A DNA stretch of 64,000 bases from Symbiodinium natans. Its lineage: Eukaryota > Sar > Dinophyceae > Suessiales > Symbiodiniaceae. The DNA lies in contig CAJNDS010002518.1 in the NCBI GenBank assembly GCA_905221605.1, forward strand, positions 184,001 through 248,000. The letters run 5' to 3'. How positions within the stretch are numbered: the first letter of the stretch is position 1; every line of letters begins with the position of its first letter. Positions 42,567 to 52,571 of the stretch are shown in pieces. The notes below the pieces were generated by a model. That model was not told the origin of the DNA. It made no database searches and saw only the letters and a program-made list of their open reading frames with translations. The translations under genes were made by a program, and so were the position numbers.

Positions 42567-42937
42567 CCCCCCCCACATGACCAGGATAGAAAGGCCTGCA
42601 GCAGTAGCAACACCCATAACAATTCTAAACATGGTAGCCAACGGTGCAACCATTCTTCGCCGGAAGCCGTGTTGAAGGGACTAAAGGCCAGACTCAACGA
42701 GTTACCTAGTGGAAGAATCCCAATCTGCTCTTAAGATCGTGAAGCCAGGCAAAGTGCATCAGCCAGGACAAGCAGGGGACTCAGTTTTTTCGATGATTTG
42801 GGGCTTCGAGTTTCGGGCGAATGAACATCTGACTGAGGATCATCCTGATGTCGCAGAGCCCTCTGAAGGAAAAGCTGGCGCATTCCTACGACGCTTGCCG
42901 CACTAGACCTAGGCACATGCACGGTCAAGAAGTTCGT

Positions 42938-43022
42938 TCCTAAACCCCTAAACCCCTAAACCCTAAACCCCTGAACCCCCCCAAACCCCTAAACCCCCAA
43001 ACCCATGAACCCATGAACCCCA
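42938..43022. repeat. Degenerate CCCCTAAA/CCCTAAA array
   Basis: About ten units of 7-8 bp ending one exon-length before the exon at 43027. Confidence 0.88.
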
Positions 43023-43026
43023 AGAG

Positions 43027-43419
43027 GCCTTGGCACAGTCTGTACGGCTGGGAAGCTTCGAGCTCGTGGTGGAGAAGTCCATCAGGGAGACAAGGAGCTC
43101 CATCAGGGTATAAGGCCCAGGGCATATGTAGGGTTTGGGGTTTAGGGTTTAGGGTTTAGGGTGTAGCGCATGGGTTTAGGGTTCACATGTAGCAGCCTCT
43201 GTTCCAAACTCGAGCAACCCTCAGCCCCTAAAGCAGACAGGCTCTTAGCAGGGGTAATGTGCAGGGGTTCCTTAAACCCCTTTGACGTTCCTCAACTCTG
43301 TCGCACCTGCAAGAAGCCCTGAGCGTCGCCCGTGCAGGAGCATCCCTGAAACCCTTGCCGAGACTGGGGAAGTCAAAATGGAGGTTCGTCTTGCTGCCCC
43401 TGGACCCCTCAGACCCTAA
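43027..43419 (+). CDS. Unknown gene, two candidate exons
   Basis: Not recognised. Exon 43027-43107 (27 codons, GAG|G acceptor, AGG|GT donor) reads ALAQSVRLGSFELVVEKSIR then ETRSSIR. A second open frame, 43276-43419, ends ETGEVKMEVRLAAPGPLRP and TAA. TTTAGGG units at 43135-43165 lie between them, as expected for an intron. Confidence 0.4.
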
Positions 43420-43715
43420 AGCGCGAACCCAAAACGCCACCCGGAGCATGCCATGCCCTTCATCGAATGTTGTAGGGTGTGTGTGTTTTCACGGCTACTG
43501 TTCTTGTTGCTGATTTTGTGATATGCAAACTCACTTTCACTTTATTTGAGTGAACCAGAATTCGCATGTTGCATGTGTGGAAAAAATCTGTTGAAAATAT
43601 GTTAGTCACAGTTGTATTTAAAGTTCATCATCGAATATTCGAATATTTTTCTTGTTCATTTTTATACATCTACAACTCTTTGATTTATTGCAATCATACC
43701 AAGGGCTTTTATAAT

Positions 43716-43717
<2 letters not shown>

Positions 43718-43766
<49 letters not shown>

Positions 43767-43786
43767 GAATCATCATCATCATCATC
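43718..43786. repeat. (ATC)n trinucleotide repeat
   Basis: About 22 ATC units with one interruption. Confidence 0.96.
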
Positions 43787-43939
43787 TCAGCGCAGAGGGA
43801 GGAAGTGCGTCGACCCAAGCTGATATCCTCAACACCGCCAGAACCCACGCTTTCCAACAAACCTCCCCCTGAGTTGGTATCTGACAAGGCGCGAGCGCTC
43901 GCGAAGCAGATGGGCGCGCTTCTGATGCTGAGGTGGGAA

Positions 43940-44036
43940 TTTACGAAAATAAGGGAACCGTAAGATAGACCCTCAGAAAGTGAGAATCCCTTAGTAATAT
44001 GGACCCCAATAAGGTACCCCTGAGTTCGGAAATCCC
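43940..44036. mobile_element. Family B repeat, copy B5
   Basis: AATCCCTTAGTAATATGGAC then CCCAATAAGGTACCCCTGAG and TTCGGAAATCCCC; the second half is nearly identical to the 57125-57232 copy. Confidence 0.72.
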
Positions 44037-44127
44037 CACTTGGCTTACCCTAGCTGGCTCTCACCAGATGCGACGTGAACTTGCACACCGACATTCTTGA
44101 CACGCCCGACATCTTCTGGGATGAGGA

Positions 44128-44162
44128 CAGGTTTAGGGTTTAGGGTTTAGGGTTTAGGGTTG
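44128..44162. repeat. TTTAGGG array, short
   Basis: Five heptamers. Confidence 0.9.
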
Positions 44163-44356
44163 TGCTGGCGTTGGGCTTGCAGGGTTTGCGAGCTGAGAAT
44201 GCGTTGCGTTCCCTGCGAAGATTTTGTTTCGAGCGCATGACGAACTCAGCAATTTCCCTCAACATACTATCGTTCTTTCGGCCCTCCAAGCGCGAATGTC
44301 GTAGGGCATGATTGTGACACGTAGTCAGATGGTGACTGCAGTCTACCAAAAATCAC

Positions 44357-44390
44357 GTGCCAAGAAAACAACGGACAGAGCAAGAGCGAG

Positions 44391-44432
<42 letters not shown>

Positions 44433-45141
44433 AGAGGCACATTCCTCGCCGCCTAGCCCCAAGAACAAAAAGAAACATCGCATCGGTGGCGCGGTCGTGC
44501 GGAAATCTGCGCAGGCAAGCGAAGACGCAAAGACACGCGAAGACGAGCGAAGACCAGCGACGACGAGCGACGGCTCGAACGATGAAGGAAACACAGAATT
44601 ACCGACCGACCACAGCCACCCCTCAGAATGGGGGGGGCGGTCAACAGGAACCAGGCCACAGGACTGGACAGCGAGCCGGGACTTTCGGGGACCCTGTCCG
44701 CAATAGAAGAAGAAAACTGCATAGTCATTTCCAGCCAAGAGGCAGGCCGCCCCGTGGCTGTAGTGTGGTGCACCATACTTGTTGCCAGGAGAGGTTTGAG
44801 AAGATCTATGTGGCTTGCAGATCGTACCTGGACATCGAATCTTGTCGGCTGTGTGGGCACCTGTTCACCTTCACGACATGTGTGCTACATCTTATCCAGC
44901 CGCCAAGAGCGCTTGCTGTGGATTGTATCTCGCACTGGGACAGAGCGCTGTGGTTCGCAGTCGGGCAGCACTGCCTAGTGCGAGACGTATTGGTTTGCCT
45001 GATGGTCGTGAAGATTGTCCAGTCGTTTTTTTTTCGGCATCTGAAGAGTCGGTTTGTGCGGGACATGCAGACAGCATCGCAGTAACACTGCAGTTAATTC
45101 GACTTAAAATGCTACGCATGCTCTGTCAACAGTCGCAATGA
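44357..45141 (+). other. Overlapping ORFs of unclear coding status
   Basis: A 242-codon ORF starts in a (GA)n run (44389-44425), and 116- and 108-codon ORFs overlap it in other frames. The frame from 44815 (HRILSAVWAPVHLHD...) and the 242-codon frame both lack family resemblance. The Arg/Glu-rich start is repeat translation. Confidence 0.2.
44389..44425. repeat. (GA)n microsatellite
   Basis: GAGAGA run with a few GGGAGA interruptions. Confidence 0.95.
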
Positions 45142-46720
45142 CGCACTATCCGAGGACAAGCGCGTCGCACTTTGACAGCATCAATCTGATGGCCAAGTGA
45201 CCATGTGCAGAGAATGAGGGTACTTCAGCTGCGCTCTATGCTGCCAAGGACATCCTGAATCAGCGTTTAGTGGTCCTCAAGGACAGCTCTTTCATGAACG
45301 CAGGGGCCGTTCCGAGTGCAGGAAGCGTAGGCGTTGCTGAAGGTTCTTTGCGTAGCAGTTGCTGGTCGTTCTGCGGTCACAGTTCTGAACTTTCATGATG
45401 CTGTCCGACGAAGAGTGATAGTGAGTGTCCACCTAGAGCACACAATAACTTGTCTTGCATTCTGAGGACCTATATGACTTGCTGCAGAACAGCTTGAATG
45501 TGCGGCTGGCATGTTGCTTCTCATTGTCACAGCATGTTCTCCAACTTTGCTGGTAGTCATGTTGACAGCTCAGAAGCTGTCACTGTCACATGCTCTATCA
45601 GACTCTATCATCCGTATTCTTGAGCTTCGCCTTTTGCTATGCAGATGGTTTTCTGCGTGCAGTTGAACGCTCGGTAGAAGCCAAAGTTCAAAATCAGTGC
45701 CACAGCCTTTGACAGGTGAGCCATGAGACACGACTTGAATGGATTGTCATCATACTGATCCTCGTTGAGGCACCAGCAATGAGAGCGACAGAGAAAGGCC
45801 TCAACACACCCCAACCATGGTCTAGCTTAGTCAGTTTAGTCTCAGGGGTGCTGACATGATGGTGCGCTGCACGCTTCACGGCCTCGTTTGCTTGTGGTCA
45901 CAAGCGTTGGCTGTGAGCAGCAGCAGCAGCAACAGGTCGTGCTGGAAATCATCCAGCTGTACTTCACCCCGTCCGGTTGATCTCAGCCGCTGTGAGACTT
46001 AGTTATAGATCGGCAGGTGGGAATTACCCCATGCCGCTTTTAAACTGGTGATTGCTGTCTTTATGATGGATGCGGCAGCCGCGCAAGTTAATGCCGAAGC
46101 CCAGCCCCTGTTGATGGAGTACGCCTCCGAGTTTGGTCCAGTGGGCGCCTCGCGAATGATCAGTCCTCACAAACCGAGAGCAGCCCCAAATGATCCTGAT
46201 CATGATGTCGGTGCTACCCACCCTCTTCGTCCTATGCTACTTCAGTTCCTGCTCATGTTTCCGGATACCAAACCACATACTGACAACTCGAAGGACCGAT
46301 GCAATTAAACAAGAAGAACATGACCATGATCAGAACATACTTCCCTAAACTCTAGACCCCCAAAACCCTCAGCCGCAAATACCCGAAAAAAACGTGCAAA
46401 GCCCTGTGAAACCCATTTGAAAATAAAAAACCCTACAATTCCCACAGCTGGGCAGGTAATCATAACCTAACTTGGGTTGAGCTACTGAGTGCTTTTGTTC
46501 TTGTTTTTCCACCCCCGGCTGTCGTTAGGGCTTCTAATGCTTTGTCTAGTCTAAACATTTCAAGGGTGTCGTCATGTTTGTTTCATGGTTCCTAAACCTA
46601 GCGCCCAAACCCAAAGCCCCTAAACCCTAAACTCCCTAAATCCTAAACCCTAAACTCCCTAAACCTGAACCCTAAACCCTAAACCCTAAACCCTAAACCC
46701 CTTTGAAGTGTTTGAGGTTT
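45142..46720. other. Stretch without an assigned gene
   Basis: Contains a beta-helix-like peptide frame (LVVLKDSSFMNAGAVPSAG, about 45268-45325), AT-rich DNA and a CCCTAAA array at 46616-46702. No exon chain could be made. Confidence 0.35.
46616..46702. repeat. CCCTAAA array, partly degenerate
   Basis: About 11 heptamers with CTCCCTAAA insertions. Confidence 0.9.
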
Positions 46721-46722
46721 TG

Positions 46723-46809
46723 GACCCCCTCCTCCACCAACAAGGGGCTGGGGCTGCCCGACCGCTGGGCGAAGCTTATTGGGTTCTTGAAAAATGAACC
46801 GGGCCTTCG
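46723..46809 (+). CDS. Candidate exon, unknown
   Basis: Open frame reading TPSSTNKGLGLPDRWAKLIG then FLKNEPGLR up to a CGG|GT donor at 46810, where TTTAGGG units begin immediately. Coding-like, no family recognised. Confidence 0.3.
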
Positions 46810-46850
46810 GGTTTAGGGTTTAGGGTTTGGGGTTTAGGGTTTAGGGCTGA
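46810..46850. repeat. TTTAGGG array
   Basis: Six heptamers abutting a candidate exon end. Confidence 0.88.
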
Positions 46851-47021
46851 GGGTTTACGGGTACGGGGCCTAGGGTTTACAAGTACAGGGTTTAGGGTTT
46901 GGGAGTTCAGGGTTTGAAAGGTTGAGGAATTCAGGGCTTCGGGGGGTTTTGGGCTCGCGCAACCTCGCTTCTAGCAGATTCTTGCAGCCTTCGGCGCTTG
47001 GGCTCCGCTCGGGGAGCTACT

Positions 47022-47171
47022 AATTACTAATCGTCTTCCCTTATGGTCCGTATATCCCACATGCTATCATGACTCCCAAAACCCTTTGTACATGATTACT
47101 ACTAACTACTAACAGTCTTCCCTTATGGTCCGTATATCCCACATACTATCCCCCAAAACCCTTTGTACATT
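47022..47171. repeat. Tandem duplication of about 75 bp
   Basis: Both copies contain CTTCCCTTATGGTCCGTATA, TCCCACAT.CTATC and CAAAACCCTTTGTACAT. The second copy lacks an ATGACT insertion. The first 20 bases (CTACTAA.TACTAA) are themselves repetitive. Confidence 0.92.
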
Positions 47172-47286
47172 AGTAACGACCCTATGCTACTACTCGAGAG
47201 TCCCTTTTTGGGGGGCACAAAGGGTTTAGGGCTTTGCGGGATGACAAGGCCAGAGTTTAGAGAGCCAAGGAGCTTGGGGGGTTTCA

Positions 47287-47400
47287 CTTGAGATGTTCCC
47301 ACTTACACGAACAGTCCTACATAGTGATTCAGGGACCCCCTATCATACCCCTATTATAGACCTTATTAAGGAGTGTTAGTATAAGGGGAACATCCCAAGG
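47287..47400. mobile_element. Family A foldback repeat, copy A5
   Basis: Left arm CTTGAGATGTTCCCACTTAC with ACGAACAGTCCTACATAGTG; right arm ATTAAGGAGTGTTAGTATAA with GGGGAACATCCCAAGG. Confidence 0.8.
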
Positions 47401-47739
47401 TTTCAGCTCTGTTCAGTGCAGTCAGGCCAGCTTTTTGGGAATCACGTTGAAGGACGGCACGCTCGTAACACCTGCTGAGCATGCTGTCTGCGCATTCTAA
47501 ACCCTAAACCCTGAACCCTAAAAGAAGTCGGGGAAGACATCGCAAAGGCAGTGGCTGCTTCAGCCCAGAGGATGGAAAGAAGGAATATCATGACAGAATT
47601 CACTACCATACAAAAACATATAAAACCTATACTCTCTACTATTCTCTCCCACTCTATATATGTATTATGCTGCATACTATACACTGTTACATACCCTACA
47701 CACTCTGTATTAGTATTGTTCATGATTCATGAACATCAG

Positions 47740-47842
47740 AACCCTAAATCCTAAACCCTACACCCTAAACCCTAAACCCTAAACCTTAAACCCGAAACCC
47801 TAAACCCTAAACCCTAAACCCTAAACCCTGAACCCTAAACAA
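47740..47842. repeat. CCCTAAA array
   Basis: About 14 heptamers ending 28 bases before the start codon of the next gene. Confidence 0.93.
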
Positions 47843-47870
47843 GTCAGTAGGTCGATAAAGGGGGTCCGCC

Positions 47871-48684
47871 ATGGGCCGCGGGCAGAAGCGAAAGGTCGAC
47901 GGCGACGTCTCGGAGGCTCCCCCGGAGGTGGGGGTTTAGGGTTTAGGGTTTAAGGGTTTAGGGGTTCTTTTTATGAGGGAACCCTACTATTTGGGGATAT
48001 ATTGGGGGTTTCCTATTTCCGTAAACCCCCCCGGAGGTCGTCACCAAGCTTCAAGAGCTTCCAAAGCAGGCGCTGCTAAGATTTCGCCGGGATCTTGCGC
48101 TGGAGCCTTTCGAGTGCGCCGTCCAAAGGCTAGAGGGCACGGCACGTGGCATGGTTGAGCTTCTGGAAGTTCCCCACGAGAGTGTGGCGAGGTCCCTCAC
48201 AGCAGCCTTGGGTGGCAGCACGTGGTGTTGGAGTTTCGGCGCCACCTGCGCGGACGTGGACGGGGCCAGGAGTGCGCTGGGCACTATGCTCGATGAGGGC
48301 CAGCAGAAGCTCCTGGCATCCCTGCGCCGTGGAGATGCCTTCAGTGCCGCCGTGAAGACGCACAGCAGCAAGAGGGACGGCCAGCCACTGCTTCGCCTTG
48401 GCCGCACCCGCGTCATGTGGCTGCTGGGTGCGAGCCCAGAGGAAGGCGACGAAGGATCTGCAAAGAACACGCCGAAAGCGCCACGGAAGAGGAGGCGAAA
48501 GGCCAAAGCAGCGACACCGGGCGCACGCGACGGCGCGGCGAAGCCCGAGGATCCCGAAAGCCCTGACGCCGAGGACCTCGAGGACAGCGAAAGCGCTTCG
48601 CAAGACGAGGACGCAGGCTCAAAGACTGGAGCCGCCACCCGGGCGTTCCTAGCCAGCTTGAGGGCCAAGCGTGGCAAAAACTGA
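47871..48684 (+). CDS. Basic, probably nuclear protein of unknown function, two exons
   Basis: Exon 1, 47871-47927 (MGRGQKRKVDGDVSEAPPE), joins in phase 0 to exon 2, 48037-48684 (VVTKLQELPKQALLRFRRDL...), giving about 234 residues and a TGA stop. The ATG is the first in a clean context, 28 bases after a CCCTAAA array. Clusters of basic residues at the start (QKRK) and near residue 155-170 (APRKRRRKAKA) look like nuclear localisation signals. Between them lies an Ala/Leu-rich, probably helical domain (VARSLTAALGG, ALGTMLDEGQQKLLASLRRG). The tail is acidic, DPESPDAEDLEDSES, then basic (RAFLASLRAKRGKN). I recognise no family. The GT-AG intron is a family-B-like element with telomere units. The 208-codon antisense ORF is a shadow of its high GC3. 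Confidence 0.8.
47928..48036 (+). mobile_element. Intron that coincides with a family B element (introner-like), copy B6
   Basis: The 109-nt intron starts GTGGGGGTTTAGGG and ends GTAAACCCCCCCGGAG, so GGGGGTTTA/TAAACCCCC form terminal inverted repeats. The interior ATGAGGGAACCCTACTATTT then GGGGATATATTGGGGGTTTC matches the reverse complement of the family-B copy at 57125-57232. CCCCCGGAGGT occurs at both exon-intron borders as an 11-bp direct repeat. Confidence 0.72.
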
Positions 48685-49809
48685 CAAAAAAGTCTTGGGG
48701 TGCTTGCGCGTGGCGATTCATTCAGCTTAGCTCTTGGGGCACCTTACAGCTGATCTGGAGCCTGATTCGAAGATCTCTCAGCTTCACGTGCCCGTGGCTT
48801 CTTTCGGCTTTGCAAGCATCTGCTAGCTCAGTAGGTGGCAGCTATGCAGCGCGCCGGGTTGTTTGAGAATTTCAGTGAGCGTGCGCCTGAGCCTGGGTGG
48901 CTGATGGGTTCAGTGCCTAGAGGGTTCGCCACCAATGCCCATGTTCCCGTTTTAGACCTGCGGACTTAAAATGCTACAAGGGTCACGCAGTTGCGATATG
49001 TTGCGATTTCATGGAAGTGTTAGAGGGCTCAGTCTGCCCAGCTTGAACCCTCCCAGGCCCCTATGGTTCGAACCTTGGGCGTTGGGCTCTTGGTGCAAGC
49101 GTTGACGGCCTGCTGGGCCTTGCGGGCGGGCCGTGAGGACCGGGGAAGGGCTCTACACCCACCCTGTAAGGCCTGGTAGTCTAACAGCTCAAGCGCCCCT
49201 GCCGGAAAAGTGCCCGTAAGGACGCCGACCTTGGCAATCTGAGCTTCAGCCGCTCGGCTCCCTTTATGCGAGAGAAGGGCAGAAGCACTGGGGGTTCTCG
49301 TCTATGAGGAACAATGAGACAACTCCTTGACTTGAATTCTTTAATTGCTTACTACATGCCCCAACTTCCTGACGGTGTCAAGCTCGGAATGCCCAGGGTG
49401 CATGCCACACTTCTTCTATTGGCCTGTATGGTTCTTCATAATTTTTGATTAGTATCCTAAATTTTGTTATTGCAACGGCTGTTGTTAGTTTGCTTGTTCA
49501 TTTGTGATTTTAAGTGTGTTTTTGGTTTCATGTACACAGTTATACAGTATCATGTATACCGTACACAGTATGTCGGTTCTATATGCATCATGCCACAGTC
49601 CCTTGTAGCTCTCAGGCCAAAACCCGAAAACCCTAAGCCCTAAACCCCTCGAGAAAAGTCATGACACCCCTAATTCCCCTAAACCCTAAACCCTAAGCCC
49701 TAAGCCCTAAGCCCTAAGCCCTAAACCCGAAACCCTAAACCCTAAACCCTAAACCCTAAACCCTAAAACCAAACCCTAAACCCTACCCAAGGGGGGCTCC
49801 GTTGCCAAG
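48685..49809. other. Downstream region without an assigned gene
   Basis: GC-rich until about 49300, then AT-rich with no coding-like frame; a CCCTAAA/CCCTAAG array fills 49677-49790. TGGTTCGAACC at 49067 looks like a tRNA B box, but no cloverleaf forms around it. Confidence 0.4.
49677..49790. repeat. CCCTAAG/CCCTAAA array
   Basis: About 15 heptamers, the first homogeneous for CCCTAAG, later CCCTAAA and CCCGAAA. Confidence 0.94.
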
Positions 49810-50793
49810 GCGAGTTCCCGCCGCTCTGCGACGAGGGGCTTGTGTCCCAGACCTGCAGACACCTCAGCGGCGATGGCAGCGGCATCCTGGTGGAGCTTTG
49901 GGGTTTAGGGTTTAGGGTTTGGGGTTTGGGGTTTAGGGTTTAGGGGGTTTAGGGTTTAGGGTTTAGGGTTTGGGGTTTGGGGTTTAGGGTTTAGGGGTAT
50001 TTCCCCCCCCCCCCCCCCCCAGACTTAGCAGCTCCTCAACAGGGATTATAACAGGGGGCACTAGAATCCCTAGTAAGGTCTGGTAGCATAAGGGGAACAT
50101 CCCAAGGTAAACTCTGGGTGCTCTGTTTTGTGTTGTGTTGTGTTGGGGTGTAGTGTGGTGTGGTGTTGTGGTGTTGTGGTGTTGTGCTGTGGTGTTGTGT
50201 TGTGGTGTTGTTGTGTTGTTGTGTTGTGGTGTTGTAGTGTTGTTGTGTTGTTGTGCTGTTGTGTTGTTGTGCTGTTGTGTTGTTGTATTCTTGTCTTGTA
50301 ACTTATGTGTTGTATTGGATTGGGTCTCCATCATACTAGTGAGTTCTTTTTTTGTTTAGGGTTCCCAATCCCCAAAATGTAGGTCCCTCCCCCCCCCCCC
50401 CCCCCCCCCATAGTTTAGAGCCCAGACCATAAGACGCCACGAAAATCCTCCTAGCAGAGGATCCTGATACTTAGGCCTTCCATGTTAGTACCCAGGCAAC
50501 GTGGGCCCCCACCCTCAGGGTACCTGAGACACAGGAACATCATGCAGGGAACTTTCCATGTGGTTCCGCAACTCTGAGGTACGACAATTGGGAAGGCGGA
50601 TATTGCCAAGGTTCTCTTCAAGACGGAAGAGCAAATTCAGCACTTGTGGTGCCTCGCCTTACCAGCGTGAGATGCGGGGATGGAGCGGTGTGTCCAAACC
50701 AAAAGGCTGAAGCTGAGGCAGGTTCTTGATCTCCCTGCAGATGAGCTCGCGACATGCCTAGATGTCTGCAACGCCATAACAGAGTACATCAAG
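49810..50793 (+). CDS. Unknown gene, three candidate exons
   Basis: Not recognised, and possibly two genes. About 49810-49902 (AAG|G acceptor) reads EFPPLCDEGLVSQTCRHLSG then DGSGILVEL. 50579-about 50653 (GAG|G) reads TTIGKADIAKVLFKTEEQIQ then HLW. The exon ending 50793 reads QTKRLKLRQVLDLPADELAT then CLDVCNAITEYIK, with an AAG|GT donor; its start is either near 50685 or, with CAG|G, at 50722. A TTTAGGG array, a family-A element and a TGTTG minisatellite lie between the first two. Confidence 0.42.
49899..49997. repeat. TTTAGGG/TTTGGGG array
   Basis: About 14 heptamers alternating pairs of TTTAGGG and TTTGGGG, directly before the family-A copy. Confidence 0.93.
49998..50108. mobile_element. 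Family A foldback repeat, copy A6
   Basis: Left arm shortened by a C18 tract, then AGGGATTATAACAGG; right arm CTAGTAAGGTCTGGTAGCAT then AAGGGGAACATCCCAAGGT. The right arm is nearly identical to A4 and A5. Confidence 0.75.
50120..50296. repeat. (TGTTG)n-type minisatellite
   Basis: Irregular TGTTG, TGGTGTTG and TGCTG pentamers/octamers; both strands are low complexity. The Cys/Val-rich ORF here is repeat translation. Confidence 0.95.
50383..50410. repeat. Poly-C tract
   Basis: About 22 consecutive C. Confidence 0.85.
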
Positions 50794-50939
50794 GTCACCG
50801 CTGCTTGACTTTTCACTTGCAAGGCCCTGCCTCCCTTAACCCATGCAGCATGGGCGGCTTGCAGGACTGGCACGTGCTTCCACCGCGCAGTGACCTCGCT
50901 TGCTACACCATCGGCAGAAGGCAGCTTTCACTGATCAAC

Positions 50940-51077
50940 TCTAAACCCTAAATCCTAAACCTAAACCCTAAACCCTAAACCCTAAACCCTAAACCCTAAA
51001 CCCTAAACCCTAAACCCTAAACCCTAAACCCTAAACCCTAAACCCTAAACCCTAAACCCTAAACCCTAAACCCTAAC
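50940..51077. repeat. CCCTAAA array, near perfect
   Basis: About 19 heptamers, almost all exact. Confidence 0.97.
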
Positions 51078-51157
51078 CCCTCTCTTGAAGGTGGTTCTGC
51101 GACGCCGACGTCAGACCTGATCAGCTGAAGATCGCCGGTCTCTCTGAGGATCTCTTC

Positions 51158-51254
51158 CTTTGTCATAGTGAGGTAACGTTTTACATATTTAAGGGTACTT
51201 GAACCCAGTAAGGAATGGAAATTTAAGTGTTTAATACTATCCCAAGCATGAGCT
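51158..51254. mobile_element. Family C repeat, copy C1
   Basis: TTTGTCATAGTGAGGTAACG, TTTTACATATTTAAGGGTAC, CCAGTAAGGAATGG and TTTAATACTATCCCA in order. The same series recurs at 55142-55243 with roughly 80-85% identity by eye. Confidence 0.85.
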
Positions 51255-51337
51255 GGCTTCCTCCCTGTCTGCAGTACAAAAATCATGGCAAGTCAGAGCT
51301 TGCGGTTGCTTCCAACTGTCTTCCTTCCCATCAGAAG

Positions 51338-51404
51338 ATTAGGGTTTAGGGTTTAGGGTTTAGGGTTTAGGGCTTAGGGTTTAGGGTTTAGGTTTTAGGG
51401 TTTA
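51338..51404. repeat. TTTAGGG array
   Basis: Nine heptamers. Confidence 0.93.
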
Positions 51405-51506
51405 CGGGGCCTCCTGTCCAGGAGCAGGACCTTCCAGACCTACATGACCAGGAGCACTGCCAGCAGTCTTGCTGTGCGCCGTTGCAGCCGCTCCAGGGGT
51501 CTGAAT

Positions 51507-51592
51507 TGGGGGGTTTACGATATTAGGGGTTATAAGGGGATCCTACTATCGGGGGTTTATATTCGGGGCCCCCTATTTTCGTTTACTTTCAA
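51507..51592. mobile_element. Family B repeat, copy B8 (inverted)
   Basis: TATTAGGGGTTATAAGGGGA, TCCTACTATCGGGGGTTTAT and ATTCGGGGCCCCCTATTTTC follow the reverse complement of the 57125-57232 copy. Confidence 0.75.
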
Positions 51593-51805
51593 GTAAGCCA
51601 ACGGCAAGAGGAGTCATAAGAGCAAGAACCTGAGCAGCCTTCTGTGAAAGCTGGCAAGAGGAGTCCCAACCTGTGGCTGGCGCGACCTCGTATCGGAAGC
51701 CCGAGGCAGAAGACTCCCGACCGCAACTGCAGTCAATTGGGGGGCCGGCTCGGGCAGCAAGACCAAACACCTGTCTGCATATTGGCGGTTGGGCCTCTAG
51801 AAACC

Positions 51806-51857
51806 CTGAACCCTAAACCCTAAACCCTAAACCCTAAACCCTAAACCCTAAACCCTC
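51806..51857. repeat. CCCTAAA array
   Basis: Seven heptamers ending at the acceptor of a Cys-rich candidate exon (51862). Confidence 0.94.
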
Positions 51858-51861
51858 CAAG

Positions 51862-51968
51862 GTAGCAACATCCTGGCATCTTGTGGAGCGTGTCACGGCC
51901 CCATGTGCGTGGGCAAAGGGCAGCTTTGCATCCCATCGGTCTGCAAGTCGGCCACGAATTCTATCTGG
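51862..51968 (+). CDS. Cysteine-rich candidate exon
   Basis: After AAG|G the frame reads SNILASCGACHGPMCVGKGQ then LCIPSVCKSATNSIW, with Cys spaced C-x2-C-x4-C-x7-C-x4-C. CCCTAAA arrays abut both sides, as around proven exons. It may be a 5' exon of the metallopeptidase gene downstream or part of another secreted protein. Confidence 0.33.
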
Positions 51969-51977
51969 CCAGCTATG

Positions 51978-52046
51978 CCCCTAAACCCTAAACCCTAAAC
52001 CCTAAACCCTAAACCCTAAACCCTAAACCCTAAACCCTAAACCCTG
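51978..52046. repeat. CCCTAAA array
   Basis: About ten perfect heptamers. Confidence 0.96.
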
Positions 52047-52571
52047 TAGCATGCAGCATAGTTAACATAGACTTAGTGGTACATCTATTTTACTGGTGTG
52101 AAAGCAAAGTCTGGCAATGAATTCGCACGTCTGGGAGCTGAAAGGTCGCAAACCTCTTCAGGATCTTTCCAGCTGAATCACCTGGTCGAGAAGAAGCTCC
52201 CTGGGCCGTGAAAGTCAGAAGGTTGAATTTGAACACTTTGCGGCATGTCCCCGCGGCTCCGACCATACCTGAACTTCAGAAAATTACCACAGAGGGTGGT
52301 CAGGGGCCGGGTCCCCAACAGTCCCCCCCCCCTTTGGGGCCATAGAGCCCGGAATCCCAAACCTTAAGCCCAGAAGCGAAGCCCTAAAAAGGCCAAGCGG
52401 GCACATGCGAGCACTTCAGACCAGGGGGCTTGCTGTGGGGGGTTCCATGCTCCGCGAAATCAGCAAAGGGCGCCAAAGGGACCCCCTAGAGGCCTGAAGC
52501 CTCTGGAGGTTTTTCTCACCAAAGCCGAAGCACCAAACCCAAGAAGAGCCAAGGCTTTTGCTCCTCCCACG

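Noticed and set aside
44357-44500. Arg/Glu-rich protein start
   Set aside because: The RERERE segment is translation of a (GA)n microsatellite.
48051-48677. 208-codon minus-strand ORF
   Set aside because: Antisense shadow of the 47.9-kb gene, whose high third-position GC keeps the reverse frame open.
49030-49100. Possible tRNA gene around TGGTTCGAACC
   Set aside because: The B-box-like word is present, but no matching T-stem, anticodon arm or acceptor stem can be formed.
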